A stretch of DNA of 22,123 bases. Origin: Acidobacteriota bacterium (GTDB taxonomy: Bacteria; Acidobacteriota; Thermoanaerobaculia; Multivoradales; JAHEKO01). The stretch covers positions 1 through 22,123 of the forward strand of contig JAPUJD010000008.1 in assembly GCA_027296385.1 (NCBI GenBank), in the 5' to 3' direction. Of the stretch, positions 1 through 8,090 are shown piece after piece (the first letter of the stretch is position 1; every line of letters begins with the position of its first letter). Both the position numbers and the translations under genes were made by a program. The notes beneath the pieces are model-generated. The model saw only the letters and a list, made by a program, of their open reading frames with translations, had not been told where the DNA came from and ran no database searches.

Positions 1-417
1 TTGCCTGACCTGGTGGCCGAATGGGCAGCGAGCGCAAAGACCGAGTGGCCGCCGGAAGCGCTCGAGCAGGTCTTCGAGTACGAGTGGCAGTTCTCTCCCG
101 ACGAGCTCGGCCGCGAGCTGTTGACGGCTCTCCAGAGGCTCGAGCCTTTCGGGGTAGGCAACCGGCGGCCGCTGCTGCGAACCGGCCCTCTACGCTTGCT
201 CGGCGTCGCGCGGGAGTTCGGCGAGGGACACTTGAAGGGCTCCGCCCTCACCCCCGCGGGCCATGCGTTGGCGCTCTTGGGCTGGCGCTGGGCCGAGCGT
301 GCCGCCGACCTGGCCGGCGAGTTCGAAGCGCTCGGCTACCTCGAGCACGACAGCTACCGTGACGCCCCGGTGTTTCGACTCGAAGACGCACGACCGCTCG
401 ACGTTGCCAGCGCTTAG
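1..417 (+). CDS. recJ: Single-stranded-DNA-specific exonuclease RecJ, C-terminal part (5' truncated)
   Basis: This is the last 138 codons of a gene that begins upstream of the window; the TTG at base 1 is an internal codon, not a start. RecJ degrades single-stranded DNA 5' to 3' in recombination and mismatch/base-excision repair in the cytoplasm. The visible part corresponds to the C-terminal OB-fold region of the DHH-family RecJ proteins, recognised by the motif LEPFGVGNRRP (about residues 47-57 of the fragment; family form LEPFGxGNPxP) followed by a beta-rich stretch with HLKGSAL and ALLGWRWAE. The catalytic DHH and DHHA1 domains lie outside the window, so their integrity cannot be judged. 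The stop is 14 bp before the LptC-like gene, suggesting co-transcription. Identification rests on the C-terminal motif and family memory only. Confidence 0.82.
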   Translation: MPDLVAEWAASAKTEWPPEALEQVFEYEWQFSPDELGRELLTALQRLEPFGVGNRRPLLRTGPLRLLGVAREFGEGHLKGSALTPAGHALALLGWRWAERAADLAGEFEALGYLEHDSYRDAPVFRLEDARPLDVASA

Positions 418-431
418 AATGGGCGTCGAGG

Positions 432-2666
432 ATGGCCCGGAGAACGACTACGTCGACCCTTCAGCGCGTGCGTCGCGTTCTGCTCTTCGGATTGGTTCTC
501 TTCGTCTCCTCGCTGGTCGGCCTCTACCTCTTCGGACGGCGCCCACCCAGTGAGCCGGCATCCCTCGATCGGACCGAGAGCCCTGGGGGCCCTGAGGTCA
601 CGATCGTCGGCAACGAGTTCCGCTACGAAGTAACCGAGGCCGGCGAAAAGCTTTTCGACATCGAGGCCGATCGCCTGCTGTCCGACGAGTTGGACCTCTA
701 CATCCTCGAGGGCGTCAAGATCACGATGCAACGCGAAGACGACGCCGAGTACTCGATCACCGCCGATAACGGCACCTATCGGCTCGAGCTCAACGAGGCC
801 TCGCTCCAGGGCAACGTGGTTCTCGCCGGCAGCGGCGGACTGCGTCTGACGACCGAAGGCTTGGAGCTCCGGCGGCGGGGCAAGGTCGTCGTCAGCTCAG
901 GCCCGGTGTCCATCGTGATGGGAACCGCGTACCGCGGCCGGGCCGACCGTCTGGAGATGATCTTCTCCAGCAACCGGATTATCCTCGCCGGCAGGGTGGA
1001 GCTCGAGACCGCGCCCGGCGCCTACCCCCGCGCCACCTTGCGCGCCCGGCGCACTGTATTCTTTCGCGACACCCACAGCTTCCTGGCCGAAGGCAAGGTC
1101 GAGCTTCGGCGCGAGACCGACACGCTAAGAGCTCGGAGACTGTCGCTCAACTTCGACGAGAACGACCGGAAGATCCTCTTTGCTCGCGCCAGCTGGAACG
1201 TCAAGGCAACCCTGCGGCAGTTCTCGGGCGGTGGTCTGCCCTCGATCGCGCAGGTCGCCGGCGACGACCTGTCGGTAGTCTTCAACGAAGCGACGGGCGA
1301 TCCCGAGCGCCTCGAGATCGACGCCCCCGACGGCGGGTGGGCTCAGCTCCAGGTCACCGACGCCTCCGCCCTGCGGAGATCCATGCGCGCGGACTATCTG
1401 TGGGCCGACTTCGCCAACGGTCATCTGCAGCGAGCGCAGGGGCTCGGCGGGGTAACCTTGGAGGAGGACCTGGAGTTCGCGCCCAAGCTGATGCTGCGCC
1501 AGATATGCAGTGACTCGGCACAGGTCAGCTACGACGCCACCGGGGCCCTCACCAACCTCAGCCTCGACGGAGAGGTGATCTATCAGGAGCTCGACCTGCA
1601 GGCCGGAGGGGACCGGTTGGCGACTCTAGGAGACAGCGCCCCGATCGATTTGACCGGGGACCTGGCGTGGATCTCGAATCCCGACGGCCGGTTCGAAGCG
1701 CCGCAAATCCACTTCGATCGTCAAACGGGTCGCGCCCAGGCGCTCGGCGGCGTGCGGGCCGAGATTCGGTCCGGCTCGTCGCCCGAGCTCGCGCTCGGCG
1801 AAGCGTCTGATCAACCCGTGCGAATCGAGGCGCAGCGAGCGCAGTGGACCCGTGAGCCCCCGAGGTTCGAGTTCCAGCAAAACGTCCGCGCCTGGCAGGG
1901 GGAGAACTTCCTGATCAGTCAAACTCTGGAGATTGCCGACGGAGAGCTCTTGGCCGGCGGTGGAGTGCGTTCAGTCTGGCACAAGCGCGCGGCGCCGCTC
2001 GCCGAGTCGGCTGCAGAGGAGGAGCCCCCGCTGACCATCGCCGCCACACGCATGCGTTTCAACCGGGACGAGCGCCGGCTGGTGTACGAGGGAAGTTCCC
2101 AGATCGTGCAGGGTGGGCGCAGTATGCGCTGCCCGCTGCTTCAGCTCGAACTGAACGAGGCCGACCAGTTCGAGCGCATGTACTGCGAGGGCGGTACCCT
2201 GATCCAAGATGACGAGGGAGGCAGCAAGATCTCCGGCCATGCAGCGATCTACAACACCGCAGCGGGCAAGGTGAAAATCCTCGGCGAGCCCGTGCGTCTG
2301 GTCCAAACCGCCGGTGGAACGATCAGCGCTCGGCTGATGGTGTACGACTTCGAGAGCGCGATCGCCGAGATCGACTCGGTCAAGGACGAGGATGCCGAGC
2401 TGTTCATGACGGCCTCCGAGTACTTCCAGCAATTCGGAGCTCCCGCGGTGCCGCCGGAGGCCGGGGACGCGGCAGCCGGCGTGGCCCAGGCGGGGGTCGA
2501 GAACGCGGCCGCAACGTCGCTCGGCTCCGTGGACCCGCAAGCCGAAGACGAAGCGCCGGACGCTGGCAGCGACGGCGGCTCGGGGACGGCGGAGCCCGAC
2601 ACACAGGAGACCGCCGACAAGAGAGCCGAAGACGACGGACCGCCTGGCGAGAGGCCGATGCAATGA
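432..2666 (+). CDS. LptC/LptA-type fusion protein (multi-module LPS transport periplasmic protein)
   Basis: A 744-residue protein that probably carries lipopolysaccharide from the inner-membrane LptBFG complex across the periplasm. Residues 14-34 form one N-terminal membrane anchor after a basic start, as in LptC. Residues about 55-190 match the LptC fold (EGVKITM, YSITADNGTYRLE, LQGNVVL). Similar beta-jellyroll OstA/LptA-like cycles follow at about 200-345, 355-515 and 530-650; the last is the clearest LptA-like one (MRFNRDERRLVYEG, SKISGHAAIYNTAAGKVKI). Residues about 670-744 are a low-complexity acidic, Ala/Pro-rich tail. Classical LptC and LptA are each about 185-190 residues, so this is about twice their sum. 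The ATG at 432 places the anchor correctly; no convincing Shine-Dalgarno precedes it. Its stop overlaps the lptB start (ATGA). Module borders are by eye. A multi-OstA-domain protein rather than a strict LptC-LptA fusion is possible. Confidence 0.85.
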   Translation: MARRTTTSTLQRVRRVLLFGLVLFVSSLVGLYLFGRRPPSEPASLDRTESPGGPEVTIVGNEFRYEVTEAGEKLFDIEADRLLSDELDLYILEGVKITMQREDDAEYSITADNGTYRLELNEASLQGNVVLAGSGGLRLTTEGLELRRRGKVVVSSGPVSIVMGTAYRGRADRLEMIFSSNRIILAGRVELETAPGAYPRATLRARRTVFFRDTHSFLAEGKVELRRETDTLRARRLSLNFDENDRKILFARASWNVKATLRQFSGGGLPSIAQVAGDDLSVVFNEATGDPERLEIDAPDGGWAQLQVTDASALRRSMRADYLWADFANGHLQRAQGLGGVTLEEDLEFAPKLMLRQICSDSAQVSYDATGALTNLSLDGEVIYQELDLQAGGDRLATLGDSAPIDLTGDLAWISNPDGRFEAPQIHFDRQTGRAQALGGVRAEIRSGSSPELALGEASDQPVRIEAQRAQWTREPPRFEFQQNVRAWQGENFLISQTLEIADGELLAGGGVRSVWHKRAAPLAESAAEEEPPLTIAATRMRFNRDERRLVYEGSSQIVQGGRSMRCPLLQLELNEADQFERMYCEGGTLIQDDEGGSKISGHAAIYNTAAGKVKILGEPVRLVQTAGGTISARLMVYDFESAIAEIDSVKDEDAELFMTASEYFQQFGAPAVPPEAGDAAAGVAQAGVENAAATSLGSVDPQAEDEAPDAGSDGGSGTAEPDTQETADKRAEDDGPPGERPMQ

Positions 2667-3394
2667 AGGAGAAACGTTGCCTCTGGACCCACGACTTGCG
2701 CAAGGTGTACGGCGGCCGGGCGGTGGTCGACAAGGTCTCGATCGAAGTCCGGGCCGGCGAGATCGTTGGCCTGCTCGGGCCCAACGGTGCCGGCAAGACG
2801 ACAACCTTCTACATGGTGGTCGGCCTGACCCAGCCCGACTCGGGGGAGGTCTATCTCGGCGAAGAGCAGATCGGCGGCCTGCCGATGTACACGCGGGCCA
2901 AGCGCGGCATCAGCTACTTGCCGCAGGAAGCCTCGGTGTTTCGCAAGCTCAGCGTCGAGGACAACCTCCGGGCGATCTTCCAGACTCTCGATCTGCCGCG
3001 CCCTGAGCAGGAGCGCCGGATCGATCAACTCTTGCGCCAGTTCGGCCTCGATCAGGTGCGCGGCACTCCCGGCTACCTCCTGTCGGGCGGTGAGCGCCGT
3101 CGCGTCGAGATCGCTCGCGCTCTCGTCATCGAGCCCCTCTTCATTCTGCTCGATGAGCCGTTCGCCGGCATCGATCCGATTGCGGTGATCGACATCCAGG
3201 AGATCATCCGCCATCTGCGAGAAATGGGGATCGGCGTTCTGATCACCGATCACAACGTCCGCGAGACTTTGAAGATCACCGACCGGGCCTATATCATCAA
3301 CAACGGTGAGATCCTCAGATCGGGTCGACCCGAAGAGCTCTCGGCGGACCCTCAGGTCCGCCAGATCTATCTGGGAGAAGATTTCACCCTCTGA
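2663..3394 (+). CDS. lptB: LPS export ABC transporter ATP-binding protein LptB
   Basis: Cytoplasmic ATPase that powers extraction of lipopolysaccharide from the inner membrane by LptB2FG. The 243 residues match the usual LptB length (about 240). Walker A is GPNGAGKT (39-46), the Q-loop lies in YLPQEASVFRKLSVEDN (Q88), the signature is LSGGE (140-144) followed by RRRVEIARAL, Walker B is ILLDEP (161-166) and the switch histidine is H197. The stretch LPQEASVFRKL is typical of LptB rather than of amino-acid transporters. The ATG overlaps the stop of the LptC/LptA-type gene by 4 bp, which implies translational coupling, and rpoN follows after 16 bp, the common lptB-rpoN order. Its likely partner permease is the LptF/LptG fusion at 15261-17618. 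Confidence 0.97.
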   Translation: MKEKRCLWTHDLRKVYGGRAVVDKVSIEVRAGEIVGLLGPNGAGKTTTFYMVVGLTQPDSGEVYLGEEQIGGLPMYTRAKRGISYLPQEASVFRKLSVEDNLRAIFQTLDLPRPEQERRIDQLLRQFGLDQVRGTPGYLLSGGERRRVEIARALVIEPLFILLDEPFAGIDPIAVIDIQEIIRHLREMGIGVLITDHNVRETLKITDRAYIINNGEILRSGRPEELSADPQVRQIYLGEDFTL

Positions 3395-3410
3395 CTTGAG
3401 TCAGCTCCCC

Positions 3411-4853
3411 ATGGCGCTCGAACAAAGACTCTCACTAAGGCTGTCGCAGAGGCTGGTGATGACGCCTTCTCTGCAGCAGGCGATCAAGCTGCTGCAGATG
3501 ACGCGGCTCGAGCTCCAGAGCGTCGTCACCCAGGAACTGGTGGAGAACCCGCTCCTCGAAGAGGCGGAGGAGCAGGAGGCCGACGCCGAAACCCAGGCCG
3601 CCGACGCAACCATCGAAGAGAGCCCGCCCGAGAGCAAGGAGGAGGAGTTCGACCTCGAGGCCTATCTCACCAACGTGTGGGACAGCTCGAGCGAGCCCCG
3701 GACGTACGAGTCACGCGAGGCCCCCCCGATCGAGAACACTCTGGCCCGCGAGCCCGATCTCTACGATCATCTGCTCTGGCAACTTCACATGGCGGACATC
3801 GAGGAGCGCCAGTGTCGGATCGCGGAGCTCGTCGTCGGTAATCTCGACCCCGACGGCTTCCTGGTCGCCTCGATAGACGAGATCTGCGCCCTGGGTGAGG
3901 GTGAGGCGGAGGGCAAGCGGTTTTCCGACAGCGAGGTCAACGAAGCCCTGGAGCTGGTCCAGAGCTTCGACCCCCCGGGCATCGCCTGCCCGGACCTGCG
4001 CCTCAGCCTGCTGCATCAGCTCGACGCTCGCGACGAACCCGAGGACTCCCTGGCGCGGCGTATCGTGGCCGAAGACTGGCAGGCCTTCCTGCGCCGCCAG
4101 CTGCCGGCGCTGGCCAAGAAGTACCGCATCGACCTCGCCGATCTCGAGCCGGCGGTGGAGGTCATCAAGAGCCTCGAGACCCGGCCCGGGCGGCTGTACA
4201 ACTCGGAGCGAGTCCAGTACGTCTCGCCCGACGTCTACGTCATCAAGCTCAGCGGCGAGTACATCATTCAACTCAACGACGACGGCCTGCCGCGGCTGCG
4301 CATTAGCCGCGCCTACCGCGACATGCTGCGCCAGCTACAGGCCGACAGTGGCGCCTCAGAGGCCAGGCAGTACATCAAGGACAAGCTGCGCTCGGCGCTC
4401 TGGCTGATCAAGAGCCTCGACCAGCGCCAGCGGACGATCTACAAGGTCGCCAAGTCGATCGTGCGACAGCAGCGCGAATACCTCGACTACGGCATCAACT
4501 ACTTGCGGCCGATGGTTCTGCGCGACGTCGCGGACGACATCGGCATGCACGAGTCGACCGTCAGCCGCGTGGTCTCCAACAAGTACATCCATACTCCCCG
4601 CGGGCTGAGCCCGATGAAGTTCTTCTTCCACAGCGGCATCGAGCGGGAGTACGGCGGGGACATCTCCTCGCTCACTGTGAAGCGCAAGATAGAGCAGCTG
4701 ATCCGGGAAGAGGACGAGCACAAGCCGATCTCGGACAGCGGCCTGGCTGCAGCGCTCAAGAGAGAAGGCATCAATATTGCGCGTCGGACCGTCGCCAAGT
4801 ACCGCGACGAGCTCGGCGTGCCGTCATCGACTCATCGAAAGAAGATCTTCTAG
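3411..4853 (+). CDS. rpoN: RNA polymerase sigma-54 factor RpoN
   Basis: Alternative sigma factor that recognises -24/-12 promoters and needs AAA+ activators. The 480-residue protein starts with region I (residues 1-50: MALEQRLSLRLSQRL, TPSLQQAIKLLQM, ENPLLEE), then an acidic region II to about residue 105, the core-binding domain, a helix-turn-helix near 369-398 (DVADDIGMHESTVSRVVSNK), and the RpoN box ARRTVAKYRD (457-466) close to the end. The frame is open upstream, but the ATG at 3411 gives the canonical N-terminus; a TTG at 3396 would add five residues and cannot be ruled out. Shine-Dalgarno support is weak (TGAG at 3396-3400 region). It lies 16 bp after lptB and 13 bp before hpf, the classic rpoN-hpf-ptsN order. 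No GGN8GC-type sigma-54 promoter was found in the window, so its targets are elsewhere. Confidence 0.97.
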   Translation: MALEQRLSLRLSQRLVMTPSLQQAIKLLQMTRLELQSVVTQELVENPLLEEAEEQEADAETQAADATIEESPPESKEEEFDLEAYLTNVWDSSSEPRTYESREAPPIENTLAREPDLYDHLLWQLHMADIEERQCRIAELVVGNLDPDGFLVASIDEICALGEGEAEGKRFSDSEVNEALELVQSFDPPGIACPDLRLSLLHQLDARDEPEDSLARRIVAEDWQAFLRRQLPALAKKYRIDLADLEPAVEVIKSLETRPGRLYNSERVQYVSPDVYVIKLSGEYIIQLNDDGLPRLRISRAYRDMLRQLQADSGASEARQYIKDKLRSALWLIKSLDQRQRTIYKVAKSIVRQQREYLDYGINYLRPMVLRDVADDIGMHESTVSRVVSNKYIHTPRGLSPMKFFFHSGIEREYGGDISSLTVKRKIEQLIREEDEHKPISDSGLAAALKREGINIARRTVAKYRDELGVPSSTHRKKIF

Positions 4854-4866
4854 GAGCTCACCAGTA

Positions 4867-5403
4867 GTGCAGATCGACTACGTTGCACGCAGCGTCCCAC
4901 TCAGCGACGACATCCGGAGTTTCACCGAGGGCAAGCTCGAGCGCGCAGCCAGGTTTCTCGAAGAGCCGGTCGAGATCCGCGTCATCCTCGACGCGGAAGG
5001 GCATCGCAAGATCGCCGAGCTTCACGTCCGTCACAAGTTCGGCGTGTTGACGGCGACGGAAGAAAGCGGGGAGATCCGTGATTCGATCCACGAGGCGATC
5101 GAGAAGCTCGAGAAGCAGGCCCGGCGCTCGCGCAAGAAGTTCATGGACAGGCGACGGCGGGGCGATCGCCAGATGGCCCACGAGTGGCCGGTCGAGAATG
5201 CCAGCGGCGAAAGCGACGCCTCGCCCCGGGTCATCAAGACCTCGACCCTCAGCATCAAGCCGATGAGCCTCGACGAAGCGGCACTGCGACTCGAGGACGC
5301 CAAGAACGACTTCCTGGTCTTCCGCGATACCGACCACGGCAAGATCAACGTGCTCTACAAGCGCCGCGACGGCGACTACGGCCTGGTCACACCCGAGGAC
5401 TGA
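4867..5403 (+). CDS. hpf: Ribosome hibernation promoting factor, long form
   Basis: Binds the 30S subunit in the mRNA/tRNA channel and, in long-form proteins, dimerises ribosomes into inactive 100S particles. The 178-residue length and two-domain layout mark the long form: an N-terminal beta-alpha-beta-beta-beta-alpha domain (1-95; VQIDYVARSVPLSDDIRSF, ending in the basic run KQARRSRKKFMDRRRRGDR), a short linker, and the C-terminal dimerisation domain at about 122-178 (VIKTSTLSIKPMSLDEAAL, FLVFRDTDHGKINVLYKRR, DGDYGLVTPED). The GTG at 4867 is chosen because AGGAG lies at 4852-4856 with 10-bp spacing and the family N-terminus begins there; upstream in-frame codons are non-homologous. It lies between rpoN and ptsN, as in many Proteobacteria, although those usually carry a short HPF. 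Confidence 0.95.
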   Translation: MQIDYVARSVPLSDDIRSFTEGKLERAARFLEEPVEIRVILDAEGHRKIAELHVRHKFGVLTATEESGEIRDSIHEAIEKLEKQARRSRKKFMDRRRRGDRQMAHEWPVENASGESDASPRVIKTSTLSIKPMSLDEAALRLEDAKNDFLVFRDTDHGKINVLYKRRDGDYGLVTPED

Positions 5404-5410
5404 GGACGCC

Positions 5411-5863
5411 ATGCATCTCGCGGAGCTGACGGACCCCGAGCTCATCTTCCCCGACATCAAGGGGAGTGACGGCGATGGAGTCCTGCGCGAGCTGGCGGAG
5501 CGTCTGGCAGCCCTCGGGCACGTGCGCAAGGCCGAGGTCCTCTTCCAGCGCCTCCGCGAGCGCGAGGAACTCGGCTCGACGGCGCTGGGCCGGGGAGTGG
5601 CGGTCCCCCATTGCCGCCTTCAGGGCCTCTCCGAGCTGCTGGTGGCGATCGGAGTTTGCCGCGACGGCATCGATTTCGCCGCTGAGGACGGGGAGCCGGT
5701 GCGGGTTTTCTTCCTCGTCGTCTCGCCCAACAACGCCGCTGCCGAGCACCTCCACTGTCTGGCGGCAATCTCGAAATGGGTCAAGAACGGCCGCCTGCCC
5801 CGTCTGCTGGAGCTCGAGGAGCCAGACGAGATCTACCGGTGGATCGACGACTCGAATGACTGA
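5411..5863 (+). CDS. ptsN: PTS EIIA-Ntr regulatory protein
   Basis: Phosphoryl acceptor at the end of the nitrogen-related PTS, accepting phosphate from HPr/NPr and regulating other proteins rather than importing sugar. At 150 residues it is a single EIIA fructose/mannitol-type domain. The active-site histidine is H67 in GSTALGRGVAVPHCR, which matches the family signature (SxxxGxGxAxPH). The C-terminal half (VRVFFLVVSPNNAAAEHLHCLAAIS) is also typical. GAGGA at 5402-5406 precedes the ATG with 4-bp spacing, and the gap to hpf is 7 bp. The last 8 bases overlap the hprK start. No EIIB or EIIC gene is present nearby, which supports a regulatory role. Confidence 0.94.
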   Translation: MHLAELTDPELIFPDIKGSDGDGVLRELAERLAALGHVRKAEVLFQRLREREELGSTALGRGVAVPHCRLQGLSELLVAIGVCRDGIDFAAEDGEPVRVFFLVVSPNNAAAEHLHCLAAISKWVKNGRLPRLLELEEPDEIYRWIDDSND

Positions 5864-6809
5864 CGAGACAGCCTTCGTCGAGGTCAACGAGCTCCTCGGA
5901 TCCGAGCTCCGAGACCTGGCATTCGAGGTCCTGCACGGAGCCGACGAGCTGCAGCGCCCGATCTCCAATCCGCGGGTCCAGAAGCCCGGCCTCGCCTTCG
6001 CCGGATACTACGACTACATCAAGCCCGGGCGCGTCCAGATCATCGGTGCCAGCGAGACCGCCTACCTGCTGACGCAGCCGGTGGCGACGCGTGAGGAGCG
6101 CTGCACAGCGATCCTGGAGCGCCGGATCCCCGTCTTCATCATCACCAAGGGACTCGAGCCGATACCGGAGTTCGAACGCCTCGTCGCCGAGCACGGGACC
6201 CCGGTGCTGCGGTCCGCCGCGCTTTCCTCGACGGTGATCAAGCGAGTGAGTTTGTTCCTCGAAGAGCGTCTCGCGCCGTCGATCCATCTGCACGGCGTCC
6301 TGCTCGACATCTACGGGCTGGGCGTCCTCCTGATCGGCGCCAGTGGCGTCGGCAAGAGCGAATGCGCCCTCGATTTGATCACCCGCGGTCACAGCCTGGT
6401 GGCCGATGATCGGGTGACGGTCAAGCTCTACCCGAGCGGCGAGCTCGTCGGATCGAGTGACAAGCCGCTGCGCCACCATATGGAGCTGCGCGGGCTCGGC
6501 ATCATCAACGTCCACGATCTCTTTGGGCTGGCCTCGGTACGGGAGCACAAAGCGATCGACCTGGTAGTCGAGCTCGAGAAATGGGACGAGTCCCGGGCCT
6601 ACGACCGGCTCGGCCTCGACGAGAGCGTCTATCCAATTCTCGAGACGCCGTGTCCCTACATCAGAATGCCGGTCGCGCTCGGCCGCAACCTCTCGATCCT
6701 GGTCGAAATCGCCGCGCGCAATCACCTGCTCAAGATGCAGGGACACCACTCGGCTCGGCAGTTCGCCCGCCAGCTCGAAGAGCAGCTGGCCGCAGGGAGC
6801 AAGGAGTGA
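5856..6809 (+). CDS. hprK: HPr kinase/phosphorylase
   Basis: Bifunctional enzyme that phosphorylates HPr on Ser46 with ATP and removes that phosphate. The 317 residues match the usual length (about 310-320). Residues 1-130 form the N-terminal domain; the kinase domain has the catalytic-histidine segment HLHGVLLDIYG (144-154), Walker A GASGVGKS (161-168), the acidic VADDRV (182-187), the family signature MELRGLGIINVHDLFG (209-224), and a C-terminal part with ETPCPYIRMPVALGRN. The ATG at 5856 lies inside the end of ptsN (8-bp overlap), giving a standard N-terminus; the frame is open further upstream but non-homologous. Its expected substrate, an HPr with Ser46, is encoded at 8087-8356 in the same gene run. 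HprK is typical of Firmicutes, and in Gram-negatives it occurs in clusters like this one. Confidence 0.97.
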   Translation: MTDETAFVEVNELLGSELRDLAFEVLHGADELQRPISNPRVQKPGLAFAGYYDYIKPGRVQIIGASETAYLLTQPVATREERCTAILERRIPVFIITKGLEPIPEFERLVAEHGTPVLRSAALSSTVIKRVSLFLEERLAPSIHLHGVLLDIYGLGVLLIGASGVGKSECALDLITRGHSLVADDRVTVKLYPSGELVGSSDKPLRHHMELRGLGIINVHDLFGLASVREHKAIDLVVELEKWDESRAYDRLGLDESVYPILETPCPYIRMPVALGRNLSILVEIAARNHLLKMQGHHSARQFARQLEEQLAAGSKE

Positions 6810-7663
6810 GCCTGGTACTGATCACCGGACTCTCGGGCTCGGGCAAGAGTACGGTAGCCAAGTGTTTCGAGGACTTGGGCTACTACTGCGTTGACAACTT
6901 GCCGTTGGAGCTGCTCGCTCAGTTGCTCGAGGATCCGTTTCGATTCAGTGGCACTGACCGGGGGGTCGCCGTGGTGACAGACGTGCGAGCACCAGGTTTC
7001 GCCGAGCAGCTGCCCAGGATCCTGACGCGGGAGAGCGTGGCGGCACACGAGCCTGTGGTGCTCTTTCTCGAGGCCGACGACGAGACGCTGGTGCGTCGCT
7101 TCTCCGAAACGCGCCGCAGCCATCCGATCGGGGACACCGGATCGTTGATCGAGAGCATCCGGCGCGAGAGGGAGCTGCTCTCGGAGTTGCGCGGGATTGC
7201 CGACCGGGTCTTCGACTCGAGCGAATGGACCATTCACGAGATCCGGCAACAGGTCAGGCGTGAGTTCGCCTCGCAGGACGAGGACGAGCTCGGGCCCAAG
7301 GTCACGTTGATGAGCTTCGGTTTCAAGTACGGCATCCCCTACGGCACGGACCTCCTCTTCGATGTCCGCTTCCTGCCCAACCCCCACTTCCAGGATGACC
7401 TGCGCGAACTCACCGGACTCGACGAGCCGGTGCTCGCCTTCCTCGAAGTGGAAGAGGAATACCGGGAGCTGGTCGAGCGCCTGCACGAGTTCCTCGCCTA
7501 CCTACTGCCGCGCTACGCCACCGAACAGCGAAGTTACGTCTCGGTGGGCGTTGGCTGCACCGGGGGACGACATCGCTCGGTGGCGGTGACCGAGGAGCTC
7601 AGCAAGCGGCTCGAGAGAGCGGGCTGGACGCTGCGGGTGAGTCATCGGGATATCGCCCGGTAG
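6806..7663 (+). CDS. rapZ: RNase adapter protein / nucleotide-binding protein RapZ (YvcJ family)
   Basis: P-loop protein that in enterobacteria senses glucosamine-6-phosphate and delivers the sRNA GlmZ to RNase E; in other phyla its target is unknown. The 285-residue length is standard. Walker A is GLSGSGKS (8-15), followed by CFEDLGYYCVDNLP, and the C-terminal domain has KYGIPYGTDLLFDVRFLPNP and VGVGCTGGRHRSV, the most conserved block of the family. The GTG at 6806 overlaps the hprK stop (GTGA); AGGGAG at 6794-6799 with 6-bp spacing supports this start over the long upstream extension of the open frame. The position between hprK and the EIIA-Man/HPr genes matches the ptsN-rapZ-npr linkage of Proteobacteria. 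Confidence 0.96.
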   Translation: MSLVLITGLSGSGKSTVAKCFEDLGYYCVDNLPLELLAQLLEDPFRFSGTDRGVAVVTDVRAPGFAEQLPRILTRESVAAHEPVVLFLEADDETLVRRFSETRRSHPIGDTGSLIESIRRERELLSELRGIADRVFDSSEWTIHEIRQQVRREFASQDEDELGPKVTLMSFGFKYGIPYGTDLLFDVRFLPNPHFQDDLRELTGLDEPVLAFLEVEEEYRELVERLHEFLAYLLPRYATEQRSYVSVGVGCTGGRHRSVAVTEELSKRLERAGWTLRVSHRDIAR

Positions 7664-7676
7664 CGGTGGAGGGGCC

Positions 7677-8090
7677 TTGATCCAAGTTCTGTTGCTAACT
7701 CGTGGGGGACTGGGCGACGAATGGCTCCTGGCCACGGCGGCGGTGTGCGGCCACCCGGCAGAGGGCATCGAGAGCCTTGGCCTAGGATGGGACGGATCGT
7801 GTGAGTCTGATCGTGCGCATGTGAGCACTACTATTGCTCGATTGCGCCGACGAGCACCCCTGCTCGTCCTGACCGATCTCCACGGCAGCACACCCACCAA
7901 CCTCGCGGCCGAGCAAGCTGTGGACCCCGATGTCGTCGTGATCGCGGGCGCCAATCTGGCGATGGTTCTCCGGCTGGCCTGCGAGGATAGAGCTCAGCGC
8001 TCGCTCGACGAGCTCAGCCGTTGGATCTGCGATAAGGGGCGCTCGGCGATCCGTCGGATCGAGCCTTCAGAGACGGAGTCCGAGCCATGA
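7677..8090 (+). CDS. PTS EIIA, mannose family, lacking the active-site histidine
   Basis: A 137-residue single-domain relative of EIIA-Man. The N-terminus VLLLTRGGLGDEWLL aligns with the family segment IGTHGWAAEQLL; the phosphoacceptor histidine (H10 in E. coli ManX) is Arg9 here, codon CGT, one base from CAT. The partner aspartate is kept (D67 in LTDLHGSTPTN, family LVDTWGGSPFN), and H69 two residues later is a possible substitute acceptor, which is only a guess. VVVIAGANLAMVL matches the family VIAGVNIPML. The start is TTG at 7677 with GGAGG at 7668-7672. It lies 13 bp after rapZ and overlaps ptsH by 4 bp (ATGA), the usual place of such an EIIA in regulatory PTS clusters. Family assignment is good; ability to carry phosphate is doubtful. 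Confidence 0.83.
   Translation: MIQVLLLTRGGLGDEWLLATAAVCGHPAEGIESLGLGWDGSCESDRAHVSTTIARLRRRAPLLVLTDLHGSTPTNLAAEQAVDPDVVVIAGANLAMVLRLACEDRAQRSLDELSRWICDKGRSAIRRIEPSETESEP

Noticed and set aside
2249..3253. Minus-strand open frame of 334 codons opposite the LptC/LptA-type gene and lptB.
   Set aside because: Same explanation; it lies opposite lptB, which is certain, and the translation has no recognisable domain.
3396..3410. TTG at 3396 as an earlier rpoN start.
   Set aside because: ATG at 3411 gives the standard MALEQRLSLRLSQ N-terminus; the alternative would only add five residues without better support.
5781..6749. Minus-strand open frame of 322 codons opposite hprK.
   Set aside because: hprK is certain in the other frame; the minus translation is a low-complexity mix without motifs.
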